This document shows, in pieces, positions 9,801 through 20,300 of a stretch of 64,000 nucleotides of DNA. The position numbers and the translations under genes are program-made. This DNA is from Symmachiella dynata. Its GTDB lineage: Bacteria > Planctomycetota > Planctomycetia > Planctomycetales > Planctomycetaceae. Below the pieces are notes generated by a model, which was not told where the DNA came from, did no database searches, and was given only the letters and a program-made list of their open reading frames with translations. The stretch lies in assembly GCF_007747995.1 (NCBI RefSeq), contig NZ_CP036276.1, forward strand, positions 4,827,001-4,891,000, written 5' to 3'. Numbering within the stretch: position 1 is the stretch's first letter; the number at the start of each line of letters is the position of its first letter.

Positions 9801-11555
9801 ATGCCCATATTTTTCACCTCGCTGATTGCGGCCCTGTTGCTGATTGCGCAAATCCCGGCAGTCCCGGCCCATGCTGTTGAGCCGGCAGTCGCGCAAGCGG
9901 AACAACAACGCATCGAGGTAATGGCCCGTGCCGCTTCGACGGTGGTTGCCGTATTCGGCGCCGAAGGGGCTGGCGGCGGCTCAGGAGTCTTGATCACGCC
10001 CGATGGTTATGCGCTGACGAATTTCCACGTAGTGCAAGGCGCCGGCAATTTCATGAAATGCGGTTTGGCCGATGGAATCCTGTATGACGCCGTGATTGTC
10101 AGCATCGATCCCACAGGCGACGTGGCCTTGATCAAACTGCTGGGGCGGGACGATTTCCCTGCTGCCCCAATGGGCAACAGCGATTTGCTCCATCAAGGAG
10201 ACCCCGTGTTCGCCATGGGCAATCCCTTCCTGTTGGCGACCGATTTTCACCCGACGGCCACGTTTGGCATCGTTTCAGGCATTCACCGCTACCAATATCC
10301 CTCGGGCACGATTTTGGAGTACACCGACTGCATTCAAACCGACGCTTCGATCAATCCGGGCAACTCCGGCGGCCCGTTGTTCAACATGGCTGGTGAAGTG
10401 GTGGGAATCAACGGACGTATCTCTCTCGACAAACGCGGCCGCGTCAATGTGGGGGCGGGCTACGCCATCTCGATCAATCAAATCAAACATTTCATGGACC
10501 ACCTCCGCAGCGGACGCATCGTAGACCATGCCACGTTGGGCGCGATCGTCTCCACAAATCAGGATGGAGCGGTCATGGTTGATAACATCTTGGAGGAGAC
10601 ACCGGTCTATCGTCGGGGCTTGCGATTGGATGATGAAATCGTTTCGTTTGCCGGGCGACCAATTCGTAGTGTGAATCAATTCAAAAACATCCTGGGGATC
10701 TACCCCAAAGGGTGGAAGTTGCCGCTCGCGTTTCGTCGGGAAGTCGACGGCAATATCGAAACCCACGAGATCATCGTCCGCTTAGAGGCATTGCACCGTA
10801 GCAGTGAATTGACGCTCGACAAACCTGCTAAAAAACCGCGTGGCCCCCAACTGCCTAAAAATGAACGAAAGGAACCACGACCGGACCCGGCAAAGACATC
10901 GCCGGAACTGGCAAAATACTATCAGAAAAAACCGGGGTTCCTGAATTACTATTTCAATGAACTCGAACGCGACCGCGCGCTGCGAGGGCTGGCCGATCTG
11001 GGTGATTTTTCCGAGACAAGCAGTCGCTGGATCGTCACCGGCAAGACGGAAACCAGTGAAGATTTCCGCATTGTCTTCGCCTCCACGGGAATGGGAATGC
11101 TCCTGGGCGAGAACGCCTACTTACAGCCGTTGGGCGAAGATGCCGCGACCATCGATGAACCGCCGGGGAGCGGCGGGTTGTTGGCCGGTTTGAACCACTA
11201 TCGTCGACTACTGACGATGGGAGCTGCCGGTTTTTCTGAGTTCTATTACGTCGGCAGCACCCCGCTGGATGGTGTGGGTGAGCGTGTTGATATTGTCGAA
11301 GCAGAATTGAATGCCGGGCGTTCGCTGTGGTATTTCCACAAGGGGACGGGCGAATTGATGGGGTTTGACTTTTGGATCCATGACCAAGCCGATCCTTGCG
11401 AAGTTCGTTTTTCGGGCAGGCGAGACTTCCAGGGACGAATCTTACCCGCACGGTGGACCGTCAATCACGCCGACAAAACTTTCGTCACATTGAATATCGA
11501 AAACTGTGAGTTTCCAACGTCCGACGATGAGACTGTCAAGGAGGTGGGCCGATGA
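9801..11555 (+). CDS. Trypsin-like serine protease (S1C/HtrA-like) with PDZ domain, triad intact
   Basis: 584 residues with a signal peptide (SLIAALLLIAQIPAVPAHA). The protease domain shows the full triad: His76 in LTNFHVV, Asp107 in PTGDVALIK and Ser189 in NPGNSGGPLF. A PDZ domain follows at about 240-325. The last 250 residues, after a Lys/Pro-rich linker, match nothing I recognise; they look like a beta-rich extension. The protein should be periplasmic and act on misfolded or secreted substrates, as in the DegP/DegQ family. The stop overlaps the next gene by four bases (ATGA), tying it to a degenerate paralogue. It is the only one of the three neighbours expected to have protease activity. 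Confidence 0.9.
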   Translation: MPIFFTSLIAALLLIAQIPAVPAHAVEPAVAQAEQQRIEVMARAASTVVAVFGAEGAGGGSGVLITPDGYALTNFHVVQGAGNFMKCGLADGILYDAVIVSIDPTGDVALIKLLGRDDFPAAPMGNSDLLHQGDPVFAMGNPFLLATDFHPTATFGIVSGIHRYQYPSGTILEYTDCIQTDASINPGNSGGPLFNMAGEVVGINGRISLDKRGRVNVGAGYAISINQIKHFMDHLRSGRIVDHATLGAIVSTNQDGAVMVDNILEETPVYRRGLRLDDEIVSFAGRPIRSVNQFKNILGIYPKGWKLPLAFRREVDGNIETHEIIVRLEALHRSSELTLDKPAKKPRGPQLPKNERKEPRPDPAKTSPELAKYYQKKPGFLNYYFNELERDRALRGLADLGDFSETSSRWIVTGKTETSEDFRIVFASTGMGMLLGENAYLQPLGEDAATIDEPPGSGGLLAGLNHYRRLLTMGAAGFSEFYYVGSTPLDGVGERVDIVEAELNAGRSLWYFHKGTGELMGFDFWIHDQADPCEVRFSGRRDFQGRILPARWTVNHADKTFVTLNIENCEFPTSDDETVKEVGR

Positions 11556-12574
11556 AACATCTCTTGCGTAGCTGCATAATGATTTTGCTGGTTTGTGGGA
11601 GCATGCCTCTCGCAAACGCCCAAGACGAGTTGTCACCCATCCAGGAAGTTCAAACACGACTTGTGAAAATCTTCGGTGCCGGCGGCATTGGCGGACTGCA
11701 TTCCTATAGCACCGGTTTCATCATCTCACCCGACGGATATATCGCCACGGTCTGGAGTCACGTGTTGGATCCCGACGTGGTCACGGTCGTGCTGGGCAAC
11801 GGACTCAAACTGGATGGCCGCATTGTCGGGGCCGAGCCGCAATTGCATTTGGCGATTCTCAAAGTCGATGCCGATGACCTGCCTTATTTTGATTTAGACG
11901 ATGCTGCCTCCGCCGGGACCGGACAGCGCGTCCTGGCCTTTGGCAATATGTACAAAGTGGCCACCGGCGATGAACCGGTCTCGGTCATGCAAGGCGTGAT
12001 TGCCGCCAAGACGCGGTTGCGTGCGCGGCGGGGCGCGTTTGAGGTCCCCTTTGACGGGCCCGTTTATGTCGTCGACGCCATCACCAACAATCCCGGTATG
12101 GGGGGCGGCGTGTTGACAACCCGCGACGGCCGGTTGCTGGCGATGATCGGCAAGGAACTGCGTAATGCCGAAACCAATACCTGGATCAACTATGCCATCC
12201 CGGTGGATGAGTTGGCTGATGTCGCCCATCAAATCAAATCCGGAACATTTCGCCGCAGCGATACCCCCAAAAGCCGAACTGCTCCTCCGCAAAACTACCG
12301 CGCGATCGACTTTGGCATCGTGCTAATTCCCGACGTGCTGAACCGCACGCCGGCCTATATTGATAGCCTCCTTCCCGGCAGCGATGCCGCCCAACAAGAC
12401 CTACGCCCCGATGATCTGTTGCTGTTCATCAACGGCGAACTCATTCAGTCCTGTAAGGAGTTGGAGGCAGAATTGGGTCGGCTGGAAGAGTCGGATATTG
12501 TCCAATTGGTCGTCCGCCGCGGAGACAGTTTAGTCTCTGTGGAGTTAGAAGCCCCTGAAAAAGACGAACCGTAG
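11552..12574 (+). CDS. Degenerate S1C protease-like protein with PDZ (pseudoprotease)
   Basis: 340 residues with signal peptide and a trypsin fold plus C-terminal PDZ (about 250-335). The His site is kept (His70 in VWSHVLD), but the Asp site reads QLHLAIL, with His99 in place of Asp, and the Ser site reads NPGMGGG instead of NPGNSGG, with Gly184 in place of Ser. It should therefore lack protease activity. The frame is intact with normal codon use, so it appears to be maintained rather than a decaying pseudogene. Four-base overlap with the active protease upstream suggests co-translation and perhaps a shared complex where this subunit binds or regulates. That last step is inference. Confidence 0.85.
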   Translation: MKHLLRSCIMILLVCGSMPLANAQDELSPIQEVQTRLVKIFGAGGIGGLHSYSTGFIISPDGYIATVWSHVLDPDVVTVVLGNGLKLDGRIVGAEPQLHLAILKVDADDLPYFDLDDAASAGTGQRVLAFGNMYKVATGDEPVSVMQGVIAAKTRLRARRGAFEVPFDGPVYVVDAITNNPGMGGGVLTTRDGRLLAMIGKELRNAETNTWINYAIPVDELADVAHQIKSGTFRRSDTPKSRTAPPQNYRAIDFGIVLIPDVLNRTPAYIDSLLPGSDAAQQDLRPDDLLLFINGELIQSCKELEAELGRLEESDIVQLVVRRGDSLVSVELEAPEKDEP

Positions 12575-12677
12575 TCCAACGAATTTGGGTGGCGCTGAAG
12601 GATCGTCCCGCATTGCATACTGCTATTCACGCCACCAACAGTTCGTGCCTCATTAACAATCGCTGAACCACACAATC

Positions 12678-14678
12678 ATGCCGAATCATAAACCACGGCT
12701 GACCATTCTCGCGCTATTGAGCAGCGCCCTCCTAATAAGCGTGGCGTCGACAGCCGCAGCGCAAGCGGACGGTAAATTGGCTGTCTTGGAAGAACGCGCG
12801 CTCAAACAAGCTGCGGCGATTGTTGCTCCGTCGATCGTGCGGATTGAAACCGTCGGGGGTTTAGAGCGCGTCGATGAAATCCTGGCTGGAACGGGACCGA
12901 CCACAGGTGTGGTGGTTTCGGCCGACGGGTATATCATTACGAGTTCCTTCAATTTCGCTGCCAAACCATCGTCCATCTTGGTATCGTTGCCCGATGGTCG
13001 CCGCTTTGCCGCGCGACAGGTCGCATCCGACAATCTCAAGATGCTGACCTTGATCAAAATCGACGCCGAGAATTTGACGCCGGCCCCTGCCGCCCCGCGC
13101 GACAGCGTCCGTGTCGGACAATGGGCCATCGCCCTGGGGCGAACTTATGAAACTCCGTTTCCCAGCATGTCGGTGGGCATCGTCAGCGCGCTCAATCGGA
13201 TCTGGGGCAAGGCGATTCAAACCGACGCTAAAGTCTCGCCGGTGAATTACGGAGGCCCGTTGGTCGACATCGAAGGCCGCGTGCTGGGCGTGTTGGTTCC
13301 ACTCTCACCGCAAGGAAAATCTGACGCCGCAGGTGTCGAATGGTACGATGCCGGGATCGGCTTTGCGATTCCCATGTCCGACATCTATGACGTTCTCGAT
13401 CAACTCAAAGCCGAGAAAGATCTGCACAGTGGTTTGTTGGGCATTACGTTTCAAACCAAAGATCTCTACAGCACGCCCCCGATGGTCGACCACGTCTGGT
13501 ATAACTCCCCCGCACAGAAAGCCGGGATCAAATCAGGTGACACGATCGTCGAGGTCAATGGTGCGGCGACGACACGAATTTCCCAAGTTCGACACGCACT
13601 AGGCAACGCCTACGCCGGAGATAAGATTGCCTTAAGCGTCGATCGCGACGGTGAAACGATCAAGGTGGACTTCGAGTTGGCCGCGAAATTAGAGCCCTAC
13701 GAATCCGCCTTTTTAGGAATCTTGCCCGAACGTCTTTCGACCGTCGAACCGGCCGAAGCCGCAGCGCCCGCTGGCGTGGGAGTACGTTACGTCTATGCCA
13801 ACAGCCCGGCAGCTGCCGCAGGACTACAGCGTGGCGATCGCATTACGAAATTCAATGACGCACCGCAAAACTCCGCGATCGAGTTACGCGACGCGCTCAG
13901 CCGCACGCGTCCGGGCGAGAAAGCGGTTCTCACTTTTCTGCGCAACGGGGAACCTCAAACAGCTGAGGTGGAATTACAAAAGATCACCGCTGAGATTCCG
14001 GCAGACTTACCACGCTCTCCCATTCCTTTGCCGGCAGAGAAAAACGATGATTCTGAAAAAACAGGACGGTTGGCCGAGACGCTGGAAACGCATGCGCACG
14101 ATTTGTGGGCCTTCGTTCCGGATGATTACAACCCTGACTACCAGTACGCACTCTTGGTGTGGATTCATCCGTCGCGAAACACTATGGAAGCTGAGATGCT
14201 TAAACGTTGGAAGCAGATTTGCCGAGAGCGGGGTGTGATTCTGTTGGCCCCCAAGGCGGGTACGGCTGAGACATGGACGCCTAACGAAATCGGCTTCATC
14301 AAAGCGGCCGTCGAATCGTTTGTTGAGCGATATTCCATTGACCCACAGCGGATCGTATTGCACGGTTTCGAAACGGGTGCAGCCTTAGCCCAACAGTTGG
14401 CCTTTAAAGAACGCGAACTGTTCCCGGCCCTCTGTCTCGCCGGAGCCCCGCTAGCCATCCAGCCACCTGAGAATCGACCCGACTTCCCCTTGCAGTGGGA
14501 TTTCGTGTATGGCGAAGACGACCCGCAGGGCCGCAAAATCGAGGCCTCAATCAAGGCCCTGGAGAAAATGCGGTATCCGGTCAGCCATCGCGCTGTGCCG
14601 GGATTGGGTCAAGACTATCCGCCGGAACCAGCCATTGAAGAGGTCGGACGCTGGATCGACGCGCTGGACCGCATCTGA
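12678..14678 (+). CDS. Pseudoprotease with two PDZ domains fused to an alpha/beta-hydrolase-like domain
   Basis: 666 residues with signal peptide. Residues about 35-240 align with the trypsin fold of the two preceding genes, but all three catalytic positions are changed: Phe91 for His (ITSSFNF), Met122 for Asp (NLKMLTLIK) and Tyr191 for Ser (VNYGGPL). Two PDZ domains follow (about 250-335 and 345-435). The last 190 residues have an alpha/beta-hydrolase/esterase layout (YALLVWIHPSR, GVILLAPKAG, RIVLHGFETGAAL), but the nucleophile elbow GxSxG reads GFETG, with Glu565 in place of Ser. Both enzyme domains appear inactive, which points to a binding or scaffold role. The frame is intact throughout. 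Confidence 0.85.
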   Translation: MPNHKPRLTILALLSSALLISVASTAAAQADGKLAVLEERALKQAAAIVAPSIVRIETVGGLERVDEILAGTGPTTGVVVSADGYIITSSFNFAAKPSSILVSLPDGRRFAARQVASDNLKMLTLIKIDAENLTPAPAAPRDSVRVGQWAIALGRTYETPFPSMSVGIVSALNRIWGKAIQTDAKVSPVNYGGPLVDIEGRVLGVLVPLSPQGKSDAAGVEWYDAGIGFAIPMSDIYDVLDQLKAEKDLHSGLLGITFQTKDLYSTPPMVDHVWYNSPAQKAGIKSGDTIVEVNGAATTRISQVRHALGNAYAGDKIALSVDRDGETIKVDFELAAKLEPYESAFLGILPERLSTVEPAEAAAPAGVGVRYVYANSPAAAAGLQRGDRITKFNDAPQNSAIELRDALSRTRPGEKAVLTFLRNGEPQTAEVELQKITAEIPADLPRSPIPLPAEKNDDSEKTGRLAETLETHAHDLWAFVPDDYNPDYQYALLVWIHPSRNTMEAEMLKRWKQICRERGVILLAPKAGTAETWTPNEIGFIKAAVESFVERYSIDPQRIVLHGFETGAALAQQLAFKERELFPALCLAGAPLAIQPPENRPDFPLQWDFVYGEDDPQGRKIEASIKALEKMRYPVSHRAVPGLGQDYPPEPAIEEVGRWIDALDRI

Positions 14679-14839
14679 AAGAGCACCCCGACCAGCGGTT
14701 GACTGAGTGCCGAGACGGCCAAATGCGCTCTGGGCTGGTTTTCTTCGCAGAACCGCTTTGCTAAACTTTGGACCACCGTGGAATCTGTGATTCCCCAGTC
14801 CCCTGGTTCTAATCTTTATCTCGAAAAGCATTTCATTCC

Positions 14840-15730
14840 ATGAGTAATAATTCCCTGCTGCAAAGTTCCATTCCCGGTATGAAAGCCCACCAAGGCAAAG
14901 TCCGTGATGTGTACGAATTTGGCGATAAACTGTTATTCGTTGCCACCGACCGCATTTCTGCCTTCGACTGGGTTCTGCCCACCGGCATCCCGGACAAAGG
15001 CCGCGTGCTGACACAAATGAGCAAGGTCTGGTTCGACCGATTGGACGTACGCAACCATCTGATCAGCATGGACATGGGGGACTTGGATCTGCCCGATGGC
15101 GTTGACGTCGAGTCACTCGACGGACGAAGCATGGTCGTGCTCAAGACCGAGGTATTTCCGGTCGAATGTGTCGTGCGGGGCTATCTGTCAGGCTCGGGCT
15201 GGAAGGAATATCAAGAAACCGGTCGTGTCTGCGGCATCCAACTTCCGTCGGGAATGAAGGAAAGCGACAAACTCGCCGAGCCGATCTTTACCCCCGCCAC
15301 CAAGGAGACCAGCGGACACGACATCAACATCTCCTTCGAACAGATGTGCGAAATCATCCCAGCCGAGACAGCAAAGAAGCTCCGTGATTTGAGCTTCCAG
15401 GTGTATCAATCGGGTGCGGACTACGCGGCGAAGGAAGGGATCATTATCGCCGATACAAAATTCGAGTTCGGGCATCTGGATGGTGAGATCATTCTCATCG
15501 ACGAAGTCCTCACCCCCGACAGCTCACGGTTTTGGCCGGTCGATCAGTACGAACCGGGCAAGTCGCAACCCTCCTTCGATAAACAATTCGTGCGGGATCA
15601 CTTGGTGGCGTGTGGCTGGGACCGCAACAGCGAACCCCCGGCTCTGCCCGATGACATTGTCGCCAAGACGCGTGCGAAATACGTCGAGGCCTATGAAACA
15701 TTGGCAAAATCTGAGTTCCCGTGGAAGTAA
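14840..15730 (+). CDS. purC: Phosphoribosylaminoimidazole-succinocarboxamide synthase (PurC)
   Basis: 296 residues. It joins CAIR and L-aspartate with ATP to make SAICAR in purine biosynthesis, in the cytoplasm. Family motifs are clear: [10 protein letters not shown] near the start, [35 protein letters not shown], and [14 protein letters not shown] toward the end. The length matches the longer PurC type (about 290-310 residues). Start ATG 14840 gives the expected N-terminus. It stands alone, 160 bases after the pseudoprotease gene, with no other pur gene nearby. Confidence 0.97.
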   Translation: MSNNSLLQSSIPGMKAHQGKVRDVYEFGDKLLFVATDRISAFDWVLPTGIPDKGRVLTQMSKVWFDRLDVRNHLISMDMGDLDLPDGVDVESLDGRSMVVLKTEVFPVECVVRGYLSGSGWKEYQETGRVCGIQLPSGMKESDKLAEPIFTPATKETSGHDINISFEQMCEIIPAETAKKLRDLSFQVYQSGADYAAKEGIIIADTKFEFGHLDGEIILIDEVLTPDSSRFWPVDQYEPGKSQPSFDKQFVRDHLVACGWDRNSEPPALPDDIVAKTRAKYVEAYETLAKSEFPWK

Positions 15731-15892
15731 TTCTCCGCATGAAGCTTTCCGCGAGGGCGAGGCTCCTGCCGAGCTGCATTTGACCAAAACGCTTGCCCTG
15801 GTTCACAACCACAGGCTGCGTGCGGACATCGCCCCGCGGCGCTTCGTGTTGTTGCTGAATATGGTACAATGCCGTATTCGTGCAAATTCGCA

Positions 15893-15922
15893 GGGTGCCA
15901 CTGGCGGCTTGTTCGCCAGTGC
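15893..15922. repeat. 30-base hairpin repeat, copy 1
   Basis: Contains CACTGGCG (15899-15906) and its complement CGCCAGTG (15914-15921) around a seven-base loop. It is the inverted partner of 15969-15998, with paired base changes that keep both stems intact. Confidence 0.85.
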
Positions 15923-15968
15923 GGTGACAGGGCGAGCCTTTCATTCTAAACGCCGCCAAGCGATGTGC

Positions 15969-15998
15969 GCACTGCTGGACAAGCCAGCAGTGGCACCC
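15969..15998. repeat. 30-base hairpin repeat, copy 2 (inverted)
   Basis: CACTGCTGG (15970-15978) pairs with CCAGCAGTG (15984-15992) around ACAAG. The reverse complement matches copy 1 except at positions that change together on both sides of the stem. Confidence 0.85.
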
Positions 15999-16066
15999 GA
16001 CCTCCGCACGTCAGGCAAATTAATTTCGCGTGGACGTATTCAGCCATATCACAATTCAGGGCGCAC

Positions 16067-17191
16067 ATGACGGGCAATTCTTTTGGACAGGCATTTCGGA
16101 TCACCACCGCAGGCGAAAGCCACGGGCCGGGGAATGTCGTGATTATTGACGGTGTTCCACCGGGGTTGGAGTTGTCGGTTGAGGACCTGATGGTCGATCT
16201 CGATCGACGTCGTCCCGGGCAAAGTAAAATCGTCACACAGCGCAATGAAGCCGATCTGCCGGAAATTCTCGCGGGCGTCTTTGAGGGGCACACCACTGGT
16301 ACCAGCTTGGCGATCCTCATCCGCAATACCGATCAACGCAGCCGGGATTACAGCGACATCCAGGACAAATACCGTCCCGGCCACGCGGACTATACCTACG
16401 ACGCCAAATACGGTTTTCGCGATTATCGCGGCGGAGGGCGTTCCAGCGCCCGTGAAACAACGGCCCGCGTCGCTGCCGGTGTTGTTGCCAAAAAACTAAT
16501 CGCTGCTGCATTCGGCGGACAGGTCGTCGGTTATGTTTCACAGGTCGGCGACATCCGCGCCGAAATTCCCGACCCGGCGGCGGTCACGCTCGATGCAGTA
16601 GAAAAACTGCCCGACGGGGAACCGAATATCGTCCGCTGCCCCGACATTGCGGCAGCGACGAGGATGATCGAGCTGATCGAATCGATCCGCAAGGACGGGG
16701 ATTCGATCGGCGGCGCGGGGGAAATTGTCGCTTCGGGCGTTCCGGCAGGATTGGGAGAACCGGTGTTTGACAAAATCAAAGCCGATCTTGCCAAGGCACT
16801 CTTCAGTTTGCCGGCCGTACTCGGAGTAGAATACGGAATCGGCTTTGGATGCGTCGGAATGCGGGGAAGCGAGAACAACGATCTGTTCACCGCAGGCCCA
16901 GCGGGCCACGAAGCGGAAATCACAACCTCGTCGAATCGTCATGGCGGAATGTTGGGCGGGATCACCAGTGGACTGCCCATCGTGTTACGCGCCGCTGTGA
17001 AACCGACCAGCAGTTTGCCGATCGCACAAGAGACCGTCACGCGTGACGGCCAACCGACCACGATTCAAACCAAGGGCCGCCACGACCCGTGTCTACTACC
17101 GCGGTTCATTCCTATGGCTGAGGCAATGGTGGCAATCGTACTCGCCGACCACTGGCTGCGGCACGCCGGGCAAAACTCGCTCGACCTCTAG
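16067..17191 (+). CDS. aroC: Chorismate synthase
   Basis: 374 residues from ATG 16067; the frame continues upstream but the family N-terminus (SFGQAFRITTAGESHGPG) starts here. It converts 5-enolpyruvylshikimate-3-phosphate to chorismate using reduced FMN, the last common step of aromatic amino acid synthesis. Signature motifs are GESHGPG, RPGHADYTY, GRSSARETTARVAAG and the late KGRHDPC. The length is normal for the bacterial enzyme (about 350-400). It has no other aro neighbours and converges with the DUF11 gene. Confidence 0.97.
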   Translation: MTGNSFGQAFRITTAGESHGPGNVVIIDGVPPGLELSVEDLMVDLDRRRPGQSKIVTQRNEADLPEILAGVFEGHTTGTSLAILIRNTDQRSRDYSDIQDKYRPGHADYTYDAKYGFRDYRGGGRSSARETTARVAAGVVAKKLIAAAFGGQVVGYVSQVGDIRAEIPDPAAVTLDAVEKLPDGEPNIVRCPDIAAATRMIELIESIRKDGDSIGGAGEIVASGVPAGLGEPVFDKIKADLAKALFSLPAVLGVEYGIGFGCVGMRGSENNDLFTAGPAGHEAEITTSSNRHGGMLGGITSGLPIVLRAAVKPTSSLPIAQETVTRDGQPTTIQTKGRHDPCLLPRFIPMAEAMVAIVLADHWLRHAGQNSLDL

Positions 17192-17204
17192 CTAGTTGCC
17201 GTCG

Positions 17205-17222
17205 GGTGCATCGCGACGCACC
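17205..17222. repeat. GTCGCGA palindrome repeat, copy 1
   Basis: Near-perfect 18-base palindrome with half-sites GGTGCATCG / CGACGCACC, followed by TTTCTGGGTAGGACGG, a flank shared with the copy at 56174. Confidence 0.85.
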
Positions 17223-17324
17223 TTTCTGGGTAGGACGGCTGATTCACCCAACCAAACCGACTCGGCATAACTTCACCCATGCGCGATGGGATATCGCTTG
17301 GTGTGCGGAAACCCTCACCCCTGC

Positions 17325-17345
17325 CCCTCTCCCAGAGGGAGAGGG
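17325..17345. terminator. Hairpin between convergent aroC and DUF11 genes
   Basis: CCCTCTCCC and GGGAGAGGG form a perfect 9-bp stem with loop AGA. It lies between two convergent genes and could end transcription from both sides. No strong T run follows on either strand, so it may only be a repeat of the CCCTCACCCC...GAGAGGG type found in many bacteria. Confidence 0.45.
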
Positions 17346-17379
17346 AGTTGGTTTTGGAGTGTCTTGATGACGGGAGGGT

Positions 17380-20300
17380 TTAGTTTTGCTCGCCGAAGAT
17401 CACGGTGGCGGTTTCGCGACTGAGTGGCTTTTTCATTTGGTCGCTTTGCACTTGGACGTGCAGACGCGTGTCGCCGGGGGCCGTTGCCTCTAGCAAGAGG
17501 TCGACGGCGATATGCTTGTTGGGGGCCAAATCGGCGATCGGACTGAAGTCGATTTGCTGCTCAGTTTGCTGGTGCTCCAAAGGTCCTTTGATGCTGATCA
17601 TCTTCATTTCCTCCGGCAACAACGTCGAGACCAGCACCCCTGTCGCCGCTTCGGTGCCGCGGTTTTGGATTTCAATGCGGTAAGAAACACGCTCACCAAT
17701 CACCACAGGTTGATCGGCCTGTGAGATTTTGATGTCCAACAGTGCGAATCCACGGATCGCTGTCTCAGTGGTCGTCGATCCAATCTGTCCCGACTCGCCG
17801 AAAACACGAATCAAGCTTTCTTTAGTTCCGGGAACCTCAGGCAGCAGCATCACACTGACATCTTCGGATTCTTCTCCGGCAATCTGTCGAATATTCCAGG
17901 TCACGGTTTTCTTCCGGGGATCAAACGTTCCACCCTGCGAGGCTTTGAGGAACTTCATGCCTTCGGGAATTTGTTCAACAACCACAATGTTCTGAACGGG
18001 CGATTTGGATTTATTGCGGATGGAGTTGGTGAACGAAGTTGCGCGGCGCAGTAGGCGACTTTTCGGGCCCACGCGACTGATTGAAACCCCTTGGTCCAGG
18101 ATTTTCACTTCGGCTTCAGCTTTGATGGAAATGTCCCCATCGGCTGTGACAATCGCTTGATTGACCCCTGCACCGACCTCGGCGGCTGTGAGCGTGAGTT
18201 GCACGTCGCGTGTTTGCCCACCCGCCAGATCGCCAATTTCGTATTCCAAATCCTTTCCGCCGGGATGCGTGAAGTGGCTCGGCAGAATGTCTCGCAACAC
18301 GACCTTTTTAGCGACCATCGTCCCCAAGTTGGAGACTTTGAATTGAAACACAACCGGTTTGCCCAGCGGTGCCTCTTTGGGGGCATTGATGGAGACTTTC
18401 AGTTCCGGTTTTTGCACCACGGTCTGGGCGGCGACTTCCGCCACGAAATTGACGGTTGCGACGCTGCCAATCGGCCCTTCGGCAATCGGGATCACGCGGA
18501 TCGAAATCTTACGTTCCTGATTCGGCTGCAGCGTACCGAACTTCCAGATCAGTTTTTTACCAACCAACTCAGCTTGGGGAATCGTGCCGGTCAGTTTGGC
18601 GCCGCGGGGAATTTCATCTTCCACGGTCACGTGGCCCGCGGGACTTGACCCCACGTTTTTAATCAAAATCGAATAGATAAACGGTTTGCCCAACACCGCT
18701 GTGGGGGGCGATTGTTTATCAATGGTCAGTTGCGGCCGTTGCTCGCCCCGCGGGGAATCTGCGTCGATCGTCCCGTCGCCGATGACATCCTCGCTGACGA
18801 CATCCTCATCGGCCGCGGGCTGAGATTCGACCGTCTCGGAATCGGTTGCTGGAACGTCCTCGTTCGGTGCACGCGCCGGTACCGGTTCGGCGGGTAATAA
18901 CTCCGGTTCTGGTTCAGCGACCAATTCCGTCGTCAAATCTTCAACAGGCTCTTCGGCCGGTTCTTCAAGAGTTTCCGTGAAGGTCTCTTCAACCTCGGGT
19001 ACGAGGGTCGGCTCAGTGTCGGGAGCAGCAACAGGTCCTTCTTCGCTGTCGGTCGATTCCGTAGCGACTGGCTCGGTTTCGTCGGTGAGCATTGCCTCAG
19101 GTTCAAGGACGTCTGTCTCGGGAAAACTCGGCAGCGGCGGCGTTTCGTTGACAACCTCTTCCGTGGCCAGTTCGCGTGCCTCAAACGGTTCTTCGACAAT
19201 GACGGCAGGTTCTTCCACTGCCGGAAGAGTTTCGCTGAAATCGTCGGCCAACATCTCCTCCGGTTCAATAGCCTCAATAGCCGGAGGGTCTTCGTTGTAT
19301 TCAAGCGTTGTGTCGCCAGCTGGTTCTTCCAGTGCCGGCTCTTCGATGAGCGGTTCTTCGGCAACAATTTTATCAACGGCTTCTTCAAGTGGAAGCTCAG
19401 TCAGTTCCGGCGACTCTGGAGCGGCCTCTGCAGCTTCGATCTCTTCTGGAGGCGTCAAAGCCTCCGGCTGGAACGGCTCAATCACCTCGATGGCGTTGTC
19501 TTCTGCAAAATCGTCACCCAGCGGAAGCAATTCTTCTGTTTGTTCTTCAAACTCCGTTGCATCAAGCTGCACCTCGTCGAGCGGGGCATCCTCGTCCCCG
19601 GCGGTTGGCAGGCTGACATCGCCTGCAAACGGATCCGTTTCTTCAGATGTAAAATCAAACAACTCTGTTTCAACAGCCGGTTCCGTTTCAACTGCCGGTT
19701 CCTCAACTGAAGAGGCTTCGAACGGGTCGATTTCGGTGATCGCTGTCTCGGTTTCAGCTTCAGCCGGCATCGCCAATGGCTCGGTCGACTCGTCCAGAAA
19801 AAAATCGTCATCCGTGGCCGGTAATTCCTCCGGCACGATTTCTACAATCTCTTCTTCGTTGGAGAATTCGTCGGCGGCAGATTCCTCAGTGGCAGCTTCC
19901 TCCGTGGCAATTTCTTCCGTAGATGCCGCGGCGGCCGCATCAAAAATACCGATGGAGCTTTCCACTTCGGTATCGTCAAACGCAGGGATTTCTTCCAGTG
20001 GTTCTACCACCTCGGTATCGACTGCGACTTCCGCCTCAGACGGGTCGTCCCACAACTCAGGGACGGCATTTTCTGCTTCGACGGCGGTCCCGGCAACCGG
20101 TTCGTCTTGTCCCGACAGTGGCAGCCCTTCGTCGCCCAGTGGTCGCGGTTCGACTGCCTCATTCTCTCCGAAAGGATCTTCCACAGGTACCGCTGCTCCC
20201 GTTTGAGCCAGATGCGGATATTCTGTGGAATCATCGTGGACGTGCGGCACACGCGCGACCGTATTGCCGGTATTCTCATGCGGAGTCGCCGCGGGTTGAG

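Larger units (their letters stand above)
15731..16066. other. Intergenic region between purC and aroC with two repeat hairpins
   Basis: 336 bases with no convincing gene. It opens with a GAGGGCGAGGCTCCTGCCGAGC stretch (about 15754-15775) of the kind scattered between planctomycete genes. It then holds two 30-base hairpin repeats in opposite orientation, listed separately. The aroC reading frame is open back to 15965, but the first family-like residues begin at 16067. Confidence 0.6.

Noticed and set aside
18977-20206. 409-codon Ser-rich frame on the plus strand
   Set aside because: It is the complement of the acidic Glu/Pro-rich part of the DUF11 gene; GAA/GAG codons read backwards give Ser. 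No ribosome site or family-like sequence.
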